Shown piece by piece: positions 8,044 through 15,007 of a DNA stretch of 38,379 bases (its first letter is position 1; every line of letters begins with the position of its first letter). A program made the position numbers and the translations under genes. The notes under the pieces are model-generated. The model was not told the DNA's origin. It saw nothing but the letters and a program-made list of their open reading frames with translations, and ran no database searches. This DNA is from an uncultured Alistipes sp. (GTDB lineage Bacteria; Bacteroidota; Bacteroidia; Bacteroidales; Rikenellaceae). Location: NCBI GenBank assembly GCA_937899895.1, contig CALBQR010000061.1:1-38379 (forward strand). Direction: 5' to 3'.

Positions 8044-8934
8044 TTAAAATTCTCGTATTGCAGTCAGAACTATCAGACTGACAGGGAATAATTCGACGGT
8101 GCAAAGGTACAAAATCCAATGCAAAACGGAAATTTTTTTAACCGCAAACAAGACGTAAGTTTCGTACAAAAAGGCCAAAAAAATCACAACAATCTCAAAA
8201 CCAATAAGATACAAAATTAATTTTGCATCACCAATTTCGCTCAAAGCATAGAGTAAAACGGTCGGAGCGCACGAAATTGTGAAAATTGAGAAGCAAATTT
8301 TGCGTAATCGGAGCAGTTGCGAGGTGATATATTCGCACATTGCCACGCGCCCAATTATCCATAACAGAGCGATTTGCACCGCTCCGACGATCGCCCCGAC
8401 AAGGATCACCGTCGGCACGGCGAATGCGGCGATCCAGGGCTGAATATCGAGCGCGGCTATCTGTTGGCTCAAATCGGCACCCTTGACAATCATAATGGCG
8501 AGGAGCAATATTCCCACACCAATCGTTGTGGTGAAAAAGCGGGTGTAGATACTGCTCTGGCCGGTGTGTTCAAGCTCCTCGGCTAGTGATTTGCGGTTGG
8601 TAAAGATCTCGATGATATCGCTGCGGAAACGATAGACCAACATCACATAGAGCAGCAACAGCACAATCACCGCCGACTGAAAGCCCACCGAGGCGGTCAG
8701 GGACGAATTGACTGCCGAGCGATCGTGCTCTCGCGGTGCGACGCTCTCGGTCAGCGGGCCATAGATAGCCTGCGCCTCGGCTGTGAGCACCTCTTGGCTC
8801 GGCACTTGGCGGTACATAACGCTGTCGGTGCGCACCAACGCCGCACCCAGAGCCTCGAAATCGAACTCCGTCGGGCGCGAGAAATCGGCCGCCGCCGTTG
8901 CTATATTATTATATATAGTGTCGTGTTGAATCAC
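8044..8934 (-). CDS. DUF4271 integral membrane protein
   Basis: This 296-aa protein has a polar N-terminal ~75 residues, then about seven or eight hydrophobic segments starting with 'SAVIVLLLLYVMLVYRF' and ending with 'WILYLCTVELFPVSLIVLTA'. The layout, with a soluble start followed by spans and a HemD gene 6 nt downstream, matches the DUF4271 family of Bacteroidota; its molecular function is unknown. The tight spacing to hemD suggests that they are translated from one mRNA. It lies 44 nt after the sensor kinase gene in the same direction. The family name is recalled from architecture and context, not searched. Confidence 0.75.
   Translation of the reverse strand: MIQHDTIYNNIATAAADFSRPTEFDFEALGAALVRTDSVMYRQVPSQEVLTAEAQAIYGPLTESVAPREHDRSAVNSSLTASVGFQSAVIVLLLLYVMLVYRFRSDIIEIFTNRKSLAEELEHTGQSSIYTRFFTTTIGVGILLLAIMIVKGADLSQQIAALDIQPWIAAFAVPTVILVGAIVGAVQIALLWIIGRVAMCEYITSQLLRLRKICFSIFTISCAPTVLLYALSEIGDAKLILYLIGFEIVVIFLAFLYETYVLFAVKKISVLHWILYLCTVELFPVSLIVLTAIREF
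8102..8132 (-). promoter_or_regulatory. Possible internal promoter for hemD
   Basis: On the minus strand TTTC (8132-8129), 19 nt, then TACCTTTG (8109-8102) fits the Bacteroidota promoter with one mismatch in the -33 box. It lies within the end of DUF4271 and would start a transcript about 60 nt before hemD. Confidence 0.45.
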
Positions 8935-8978
8935 CTCGTTTGTTGCGTTTTATCGTTTTAGTTGTACCTCCGTTTGCG

Positions 8979-10151
8979 CTATTCATACATTCGACGCAGG
9001 GCGATGCGGATCGTGGTGCCCTTGCCGATTTCGGAATCAACGACCGAAATACGACCCTTATGATACTCCTCGATTATGCGGCGGCTGAGCGACAGGCCCA
9101 GACCCCAACCGCGCGTCTTGGTGGTGAAGCCCGGCTCGAAGATGCGCTTCCAATTGCTGCGGGCGATACCCTTACCCGTATCGCGCACATCGACAAAGAC
9201 CTGCTCGGCCGATGAGGAGATCGTAACCGAGATGCGACCCTGACCTTGCAGTGCGTCGAGCGAGTTCTTCATCAGATTCTCGACCACCCACTCGAAGAGC
9301 GCGGTGTTGATCATCGCCTGCACGGGGGCCGTTGCCAAGCCGTTATAGTCGAGCGACACGTTTCGCGGAATACGTGTGCGGAAGTACATCACACAGCTAC
9401 CCACAACCTCGTTGATGTTGGCTGCTGCCAAAACGGTCTCGGAGCCAATCTTCGAGAAACGATCGACGATCTTCATCAGGTGGGTAAGATCCTTATTCAT
9501 CTCATCGACCGCCGTCTGATCGACATCTTGCGAACGCAGATACTCGATCCATCCGAGCAGCGACGAGGTGGGTGTGCCGAGCTGGTGTGCCGTCTCCTTT
9601 GCCAGACCGATCCAGACGCGGTTCTGCTCATCCTGCTTCGAGGAGCTGAAAGCGATATATCCGAACAGAATGAAGATCACGATGACGGTCAGCTGCACCA
9701 GCGGGAAGTAGTAGAGCGTGCGCAGCAGGCGCGACTCGCCATAGAAGATATAGATGTTATCTTGGGCATTCCAACGATTACGAATCACGATGGGCGAATT
9801 TTTATCCGACAGGTGGTCAATCTTCTCACGCAACAGATCGGGGTGGTTGATCACATTGTTGGGTATCAGGTGCGACTCCAACACGCGAAGATTGTGGTCG
9901 GTGATGATCAGCGGGATATTGTTGCGGCCCGAAATGATCTGCTCCATCAGCGGGTCGCCACTGACAAATATGCTCGAATTGCCACTGCGTTCCATTGCCA
10001 TAGCCCATATTTGCACATCGTGCTGCTCCTTTTCGCGCAGCGTCTGCGCCATCTTCGAGGTGAAGAAGAGCGATCCGCACGCAAGGATCAGACCCAGAAT
10101 GATCACGATCATTCGGTGGCGGAAGGTAAATATCTTCGAGAGGCGTTTCAT
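8979..10151 (-). CDS. Membrane-bound sensor histidine kinase, no adjacent response regulator
   Basis: From the ATG at 10151 (MKRLSKIFTFRHRM) it is 390 aa. Two membrane spans (about 14-34 and 144-168) enclose a periplasmic sensor region of about 110 residues. The kinase core follows: H-box 'LAKETAHQLGTPTSSLLGWI' with H189, N-box 'WVVENLMKNSLDAL', G1 'DVRDTGKGIA', F-box 'FEPGFTTKTRG' and G2 'GWGLGLSLS'. The frame is open to 10487, but that extension is shadow sequence inside the protease gene. The 'HQLGTPTSSLLGW' H-box is typical of a Bacteroidota kinase group that often lacks a paired regulator, and none is present here. It follows the S41 protease gene by 28 nt. Signal and partner are unknown. 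Confidence 0.87.
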   Translation of the reverse strand: MKRLSKIFTFRHRMIVIILGLILACGSLFFTSKMAQTLREKEQHDVQIWAMAMERSGNSSIFVSGDPLMEQIISGRNNIPLIITDHNLRVLESHLIPNNVINHPDLLREKIDHLSDKNSPIVIRNRWNAQDNIYIFYGESRLLRTLYYFPLVQLTVIVIFILFGYIAFSSSKQDEQNRVWIGLAKETAHQLGTPTSSLLGWIEYLRSQDVDQTAVDEMNKDLTHLMKIVDRFSKIGSETVLAAANINEVVGSCVMYFRTRIPRNVSLDYNGLATAPVQAMINTALFEWVVENLMKNSLDALQGQGRISVTISSSAEQVFVDVRDTGKGIARSNWKRIFEPGFTTKTRGWGLGLSLSRRIIEEYHKGRISVVDSEIGKGTTIRIALRRMYE

Positions 10152-10179
10152 TGTGGGTTGTCGTTTTTCGTGTGTTCGA

Positions 10180-11874
10180 TTAATCTCGCTTGTGCTGACG
10201 CTCGGTATCCTGCTCGGTGAGTATTCGGTGATACTCCGCGAGGTTGCCCAATAGCTCGACTGCCGCCGCCGCATCGCGGTCCTTGCGCAGATTGTAGAGC
10301 TTAACGCCCTCCGAGTAGCGGTAACGAAGAATGATCTGCGTGTTGATCGCATCAATAATCTCCGCGCGATTGCGACGCAGGTGGCCCTCCATATCGCCTT
10401 CGAGAGTCTTCTCCAAGCGGCGAATCTCGGCCAGCAGGGTCGAGTCCTGACGCTCCTGCTCGGCAGCACGACGAACAACATCGGCATACTGACTGCTCTG
10501 GGTGCGATACGATGTCTCGCGCCCCTTCATCATCTCGACAAACTCCTCGAAGTCGCGATCGCTGATCGAGAATGTCTGCGGATCGAGCTGTTGCAGACGC
10601 TTGTCGTTGCGCTTCGCATAGTCGTCGGCAAAGTCCTCGATATGGCCCTCGGCATAGATCGTCATCACAAATCGGGTTGCATACTCCGCCTCGCGCACCA
10701 CGTCGGGCATCACGCCGCCACCGTCATAGACCTTGCGACCGCCACGTGTAGTGAATTCGCGGATAAGCGAGTCGGGCACATAATCGACCGAGCCGTCTTC
10801 GTTGCGGTGGGCGTAGTCGATAGCCTGAATACAGCGACCACTCGGCATATAATATTTTGCCGTTGTAACCTTCAAATAAGAGCCGTAGCCGATGTCGCGT
10901 GTCGATTGCACCAATCCCTTGCCAAATGTGCGGCGACCCATCAATACGGCGCGATCCATATCCTGCAACGCTCCCGCCACGATCTCGGCAGCCGAGGCCG
11001 AGCCGCTATTTGTCAGCACCACGATCGGCAGTTGAGTGTCGATAGGCTCCTTATCGGTGTGGTAGGTTGCATTCGTATAGTCGTAGCGACCCTTCATTTT
11101 GAGCACCTCGCTGCCTTTGGGCAGGAACATCGAGAGAATATCGACCGCCTCCTGCACAATGCCGCCGCCATTGCTACGATAGTCGAGCACCAAGCCGCGC
11201 AGGCGTCCCGTCTCGCGCAGACGCATCAACTCGCGGCGCAAATCGGCCGCACAGCCCTCGCTGAAATCGTTATGTTCGATATAGGCGATCGAGTCGTTGA
11301 GCCAACCGGCATAGGGAACGCCCGAAATCGAGATGCGTTCGCGGCGCAGAGTCAGATCCATCACGCTGTCATCGACCAGACGACCTACTTTCAGTCGCAC
11401 CTCCGTACCGGGGTCGCCCTTCAAGCGGCGGCTTATCTGATCGACCGACATACCCTTTGCCGACTCTCCGTCGATTTCGAGGATGCGGTCGCCGATCTTG
11501 ATACCTGCACGATCGGCCGGAAAGCCGCGATAAGGCTCGGCAAAACGGACATACTCGCCCTTCTGGCGGATGAGCGAACCTACACCGCCATATTTACCGC
11601 GTGTCAGCATCTCGAACTCCTCGACCTCCTCTTCGGGCATATAGGCCGTATAGGGGTCGAGCGTCGAGGTCATACCCGCCGCGCCGTTTTTCAGCAGATC
11701 TTCGGGTTTGATCTCATCGACATAGAGCACGCTCAACTCGCGCATCATATTGATCAGTATCTCGATATTTCGCCCCAAGCCAAAGTCGTTGGTTACAGAT
11801 GCGGTGAGGATCACAGCCCCCGCTACCCCCGCCAGAGAGATGGCTACGCGACGCGCTATTTTGTTAATTTTCAT
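10180..11874 (-). CDS. S41-family C-terminal processing peptidase (CtpA/Prc type)
   Basis: From the ATG at 11874 it is 564 aa, with an N-terminal signal-anchor (ARRVAISLAGVAGAVILTAS), so it acts in the periplasm. A PDZ domain lies at about 94-168 ('GGVGSLIRQKGEY', 'PADRAGIKIGDRILEIDGES'). The catalytic region has the Ser/Lys dyad, S294 in 'LTNSGSASAAEIVAGAL' and K319 in 'GRRTFGKGLVQ', 25 residues apart as in Prc and CtpB. A C-terminal helical domain of about 150 residues includes 'ISDRDFEEFVEMMKG'. The family trims or degrades envelope proteins from their C-termini. The start at 11874 is 4 nt after the upstream stop; an ATG at 11895 would overlap. Targets are not known from the sequence. Confidence 0.9.
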   Translation of the reverse strand: MKINKIARRVAISLAGVAGAVILTASVTNDFGLGRNIEILINMMRELSVLYVDEIKPEDLLKNGAAGMTSTLDPYTAYMPEEEVEEFEMLTRGKYGGVGSLIRQKGEYVRFAEPYRGFPADRAGIKIGDRILEIDGESAKGMSVDQISRRLKGDPGTEVRLKVGRLVDDSVMDLTLRRERISISGVPYAGWLNDSIAYIEHNDFSEGCAADLRRELMRLRETGRLRGLVLDYRSNGGGIVQEAVDILSMFLPKGSEVLKMKGRYDYTNATYHTDKEPIDTQLPIVVLTNSGSASAAEIVAGALQDMDRAVLMGRRTFGKGLVQSTRDIGYGSYLKVTTAKYYMPSGRCIQAIDYAHRNEDGSVDYVPDSLIREFTTRGGRKVYDGGGVMPDVVREAEYATRFVMTIYAEGHIEDFADDYAKRNDKRLQQLDPQTFSISDRDFEEFVEMMKGRETSYRTQSSQYADVVRRAAEQERQDSTLLAEIRRLEKTLEGDMEGHLRRNRAEIIDAINTQIILRYRYSEGVKLYNLRKDRDAAAAVELLGNLAEYHRILTEQDTERQHKRD

Positions 11875-11878
11875 CGAA

Positions 11879-12364
11879 TTAAATCTCTTCGCCATTTTCT
11901 TTACGCATATACATTTCCGAGCGATAGATCACCTGAACCACTGCTGCACGATGGCCGCGAATCACCGTTCGATCGCCCTCCGACCAAACCTCCAACTCAT
12001 CTTCCCAGAGGGTGCGCATACGGCGACCTGCCGAGGTGGCACGATAGAGCAACACGCCATTGCGCTCGCCCGACAGCGCATAGTCGCACGCCGCCATTGC
12101 CGCATCAATGCCCACGCGATTATTTGCCAGCGAGATGGGCAGCGAACGAGTCATATAGCCAAATGCGGGGTAGGTCAGTGCCAGCACCGCAAAGACGGGC
12201 AACATCCATTTTGAACGGGCATCACTGCGCAACATCGCGATATACTCCTCGATCGACATCGGCGTCTGCTCGAAGTAGTAGGAGATGGCATAGAGTGCCA
12301 CAACTGCAACGATCAAAAGCAGGAAATATTTCACTGCACGAATCAAATATCTGTCCGTTCTCAT
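11879..12364 (-). CDS. Small two-span membrane protein of unknown function
   Basis: I do not recognise a family. The 161-aa product has two hydrophobic segments (about 11-30 'VKYFLLLIVAVVALYAISYY' and 53-72 'MLPVFAVLALTYPAFGYMT') and a soluble C-terminal half, 'RVGIDAAMAACDYALSGERN' to 'RGHRAAVVQVIYRSEMYMRK', with many Arg and Glu. It lies between ispH (53 nt upstream) and the S41 protease (4 nt downstream), so it may be translated with the protease, but a functional link is a guess. Codon use resembles its neighbours and the gene is intact. Confidence 0.8.
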   Translation of the reverse strand: MRTDRYLIRAVKYFLLLIVAVVALYAISYYFEQTPMSIEEYIAMLRSDARSKWMLPVFAVLALTYPAFGYMTRSLPISLANNRVGIDAAMAACDYALSGERNGVLLYRATSAGRRMRTLWEDELEVWSEGDRTVIRGHRAAVVQVIYRSEMYMRKENGEEI

Positions 12365-12374
12365 ATTTTTTATT

Positions 12375-12437
12375 ATTCAAAATTCAAAAAGCAAAATTGG
12401 TTTTCCTTTGCGACAAACTATAATTGTGAATTCTCAA
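12375..12437. repeat. Dispersed repeat copy A at the ispH 3' end
   Basis: Two blocks shared with copy B at 13285-13453: an A/T-rich block with GGTTTTCCTTTGC (12375-12411), and a 22-nt block (12416-12437) that carries the last codons and stop of ispH. The blocks are 4 nt apart here, and about 106 nt apart in copy B. Confidence 0.75.
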
Positions 12438-13281
12438 TATAGTCCGCCACCTGCTGCATAAGCCATTTCGGCGTTGAGGTCGCACCGCAAATACCGACGC
12501 TCTCGGCCCCTGCGAGCCATTCAGCCTGCAATTCAGAGGCCTCTTCGATATTGAAACTCTGCGGATTGGCCTTTCGGCACACCTCGAACAGCACCTTGCC
12601 ATTCGAGCTTTTGCGACCGCAGACGAAGATCACTCTATCGACCGAACGGGCAAACTCCGAGAGTCGCTCCTCGCGCCCTGCCACCTGTCCGCAAATGGTA
12701 TCGAGAGCCTCGATCTGCGAGGGGTCGGCAGCACGTTGGCGCATAATCTCCAAGATGTGCTCAAAGAGGGCGCGGCTCTGCGTGGTCTGCGAGAGGAAGT
12801 AGATCGGTCGCGAGAAATCGACCTGCTCCAAGTCGCTCTCCTTCTCGACAACGATCACGCGATCTTCGACCTGTCCGGTCAGTCCGACCACCTCGGCGTG
12901 GCCGTGCTTGCCCAGCAGAACGACCTGACCACCAACGCTTTGCATCTTTTCGTGCGCACGTTTTACCTTGCGCTGCAATGCCGCCACAACGGGGCAGGTG
13001 GCATCAATGACATCAATGCCCAATTGCTTCGCCTTGACGTATGTCGTCGGTGGCTCGCCGTGTGCGCGGATGAAGAGCCTTCGACCGCCCAAATGCTCCA
13101 TATCGGCGTGGGTAACAGTCTGTAAGCCAAGCCTTTCGAGTCGCTGCACCTCAACGCGGTTATGAACGATGTCGCCCAACGAATAGACCGTACCGCCCTC
13201 GGCGAGAGCCTCCTCGGCCCGCGAAATGGCACGTACCACGCCAAAACAGAAACCCGAATTATCGTCGATCAGAACTTTCAT
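12418..13281 (-). CDS. ispH: 4-hydroxy-3-methylbut-2-enyl diphosphate reductase
   Basis: Last step of the MEP isoprenoid pathway: an iron-sulfur enzyme that makes IPP and DMAPP. The 287-aa product keeps the three cluster cysteines C12 (NSGFCFGVVRAI), C96 (IDATCPVVAAL) and C197 (LDTICGQVAGREE), and the substrate-binding 'RAHGEPP' and 'LLGKHGHAEVVG' motifs. The native family C-terminus is reached at about 'PKWLMQQVADYI'; the final residues ENSQL and the stop are supplied by a dispersed repeat that also ends cmk. It follows cmk by 152 nt, which hold repeat copy B, and is probably in the same operon. Confidence 0.93.
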   Translation of the reverse strand: MKVLIDDNSGFCFGVVRAISRAEEALAEGGTVYSLGDIVHNRVEVQRLERLGLQTVTHADMEHLGGRRLFIRAHGEPPTTYVKAKQLGIDVIDATCPVVAALQRKVKRAHEKMQSVGGQVVLLGKHGHAEVVGLTGQVEDRVIVVEKESDLEQVDFSRPIYFLSQTTQSRALFEHILEIMRQRAADPSQIEALDTICGQVAGREERLSEFARSVDRVIFVCGRKSSNGKVLFEVCRKANPQSFNIEEASELQAEWLAGAESVGICGATSTPKWLMQQVADYIENSQL

Positions 13282-13284
13282 TCC

Positions 13285-13453
13285 TCAAAATTCAAAAAGC
13301 AAAATTCAAAATTGGTTTTCCTTTGCTACGGTTGGCAAAATCTTTGATTTTGACACACCTTCGGGGGCTCGCCTTCGGCGACCGCCCCAGCCCCCGAAGG
13401 TGCGTATCGCCATTGGTTATCAGTTGTGTCGAACTATAATTGTGAATTCTCAA
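13285..13453. repeat. Dispersed repeat copy B between cmk and ispH
   Basis: It holds the same outer blocks as copy A (13285-13325 and 13432-13453; the second has 22 identical nt), separated by about 106 nt that copy A lacks. The right block carries the last codons and stop of cmk. The left block reaches to 3 nt before the ispH start. Confidence 0.75.
13356..13402. repeat. Large GC-rich hairpin inside repeat copy B
   Basis: Perfect 14-bp inverted repeat: CACCTTCGGGGGCT (13356-13369) and its complement (13389-13402), with a 19-nt loop that holds a second small hairpin (CGCCTTCGGCG). It lies between cmk and ispH without a T run, so it may slow rather than end transcription, or it may be the core of a MITE-like element. 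Confidence 0.75.
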
Positions 13454-14153
13454 ATAGTTCGCCAAATTTCTCGTCGAACCAAACCATTTGGTCGTCGATC
13501 GACATATAGCTGTTGTCGAGCACCACCGCATCGTCGGCCTTGCGCAGGGGGCTGATGGCGCGATTCTGATCGGCGATGTCGCGCGAACGAACATTCTCCT
13601 CGATCTCCGAGAGCGACACCTGCTCGCCCTTTGCGGTCAGCTCGTCGTAGCGACGCTTGGCACGCACCGCAGGGTCAGCCGTCATAAAGATCTTGATCTC
13701 GGCATTGGGGAATACCACCGTGCCGATATCGCGGCCATCCATCACGATACCCTTGTTGCGACCCATCTGCTGCTGCATTGCAACCAGCTTCTCGCGCACC
13801 TCGCCAATCGAGCTGACGCGGCTGACGCAGTTGCTCACCTCGATTGTGCGGATCTTGCCCTCGACCAGGTCGCCATTGACATAGATGTCGCTCGCTCCGC
13901 GCTTGGGGTTGAAACGGAAGGCGATGTCGATCTTGGGCAGCAGCGCGAGCAGAGCATCCTCATCGAGAATACCCGAACGGATCGCCCCATTTTCGAGGGC
14001 GAAGAGGGTTACTGCGCGATACATTGCTCCTGTATCGACAAAGATATATCCGAAACGTGCCGCCAGAGCCTTTGCGAAGGTGCTCTTGCCACACGACGAG
14101 AAACCATCTACGGCGATGGTCAGACGGCGACGATTATTTTTGTTCAGAGTCAT
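13434..14153 (-). CDS. cmk: Cytidylate kinase
   Basis: Phosphorylates CMP and dCMP with ATP in pyrimidine nucleotide supply. The 239-aa product has the P-loop 'VDGFSSCGKSTFAKALAARF', the CMP-binding 'YIFVDTGAMYRAVTLFAL', the long NMP-binding insert seen in cytidylate kinases, 'GIVMDGRDIGTVVFPNAEIK' and the lid 'AVRAKRRYDELTAKG'. Family sequence ends near 'DDQMVWFDEKFGELF'; the tail ENSQL comes from the dispersed repeat, exactly as in ispH. The start overlaps the end of the LysE-type gene by 4 nt (14150-14153), so translation is coupled. Confidence 0.92.
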   Translation of the reverse strand: MTLNKNNRRRLTIAVDGFSSCGKSTFAKALAARFGYIFVDTGAMYRAVTLFALENGAIRSGILDEDALLALLPKIDIAFRFNPKRGASDIYVNGDLVEGKIRTIEVSNCVSRVSSIGEVREKLVAMQQQMGRNKGIVMDGRDIGTVVFPNAEIKIFMTADPAVRAKRRYDELTAKGEQVSLSEIEENVRSRDIADQNRAISPLRKADDAVVLDNSYMSIDDQMVWFDEKFGELFENSQL

Positions 14154-14803
14154 AGTATGAAAACTTCAATAAATGTTGAGATGATAGTGTATGCACCGAG
14201 CGCACCGATCAGGCAGCCGGCGATACGGTTGATCCAGAGCATATGTCGGGGTCGGAAACGGTTGCGGAAGATACTGATGAGGCTTGTGAGGCAGAACCAC
14301 CAGCAGACAGCACCACCGAAGAAGCCGATCAGATGTAATGCACCGAGAGCCAGCGAGTTCATTGACAGGGTGTCGGTGGTTTCGATGCTGAACATACCGA
14401 AGAAGACGAAGATATAGGGCACGATCATCAGCATATTGGCCAGCGTGAAGCCGAGCATCGACACGAAATCCTGCCACAGGTCGCTCTGTCCGGCGCGGTT
14501 GCGGCGGATCTGTGTAACGGGATTTTGGAGGTAGATATAAACACCCACCACCACGATCATAATGCCGCAGCTGACACGCATAAACAGCGCGTATTGATCG
14601 AGCCACGATTGCAGCATCGAGTAGCAGAAATATGCCACCGTAGCCAGCAACGTATCGGCACACGCCACGCCTACGCCCGAAGCCAATCCCGATTGACGCG
14701 ATTTGCTCAATGTGCGCTGAATACAGAGAACAGCCACCGGTCCGACGGTGATCGACGATGCCAATCCGACGAGCAATCCTCTGAAAATCATATCATACCA
14801 CAT
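14150..14803 (-). CDS. LysE/RhtB-family exporter
   Basis: This 217-aa membrane protein has about six spans, and the LysE-family opening 'FRGLLVGLASSITVGPVAVLCIQRTLSKSRQSGLASGVGVACADTL' (shown by its GPVAVLCIQ and GxGxxxAD pattern). The family exports amino acids and related small molecules; the substrate cannot be told from the sequence. The start may instead be the Met at position 5 (MIFRGLL). It overlaps cmk by 4 nt and appears to be the first gene of the minus-strand run that ends at yidD. A perfect palindrome at 14899-14918 lies in its upstream region. Confidence 0.85.
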   Translation of the reverse strand: MWYDMIFRGLLVGLASSITVGPVAVLCIQRTLSKSRQSGLASGVGVACADTLLATVAYFCYSMLQSWLDQYALFMRVSCGIMIVVVGVYIYLQNPVTQIRRNRAGQSDLWQDFVSMLGFTLANMLMIVPYIFVFFGMFSIETTDTLSMNSLALGALHLIGFFGGAVCWWFCLTSLISIFRNRFRPRHMLWINRIAGCLIGALGAYTIISTFIEVFIL

Positions 14804-14898
14804 AGTATCCCTCTCTTCTGTAATTTGGTTGTTTCCACCTCGGAGTGCAACTCGCAGCGGCTAAAACTCCGCACCTTGCACCAACTCCGCCCTCCTGC

Positions 14899-14918
14899 TT
14901 TTAATACTTGTATTAAAA
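14899..14918. promoter_or_regulatory. Perfect A/T-rich palindrome between the LysE-type gene and lnt
   Basis: TTTTAATAC-TT-GTATTAAAA has perfect 9-bp arms and a 2-nt centre, lying in the 204-nt divergent gap. The form fits an operator for a dimeric regulator; no regulator gene is next to it. It has no T run or GC stem, so it is not a terminator. Confidence 0.45.
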
Positions 14919-14956
14919 ACTATGAGTTATAAAGTGCAAAAATAGTAAATATCTTC

Positions 14957-14964
14957 TATCTTTG
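14957..14964 (+). promoter_or_regulatory. Probable -7 element for lnt
   Basis: TATCTTTG matches TAnnTTTG and lies 43 nt before the lnt ATG. The position 19-20 nt upstream has no clear TTTG, so the -33 box is poor. Confidence 0.5.
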
Positions 14965-15007
14965 CAGATAAAATGTCAGATAAATTATCGAATAAATCCT
15001 CGAAAAG

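Noticed and set aside
10152..10487. N-terminal extension of the sensor kinase
   Set aside because: The added residues are Arg/Ser-rich shadow sequence of the protease gene, and lie before the true membrane span.
10381..12423. 680-codon frame on the plus strand
   Set aside because: Antisense to the S41 protease and its neighbour, whose motifs are clear; its residues show no family pattern.
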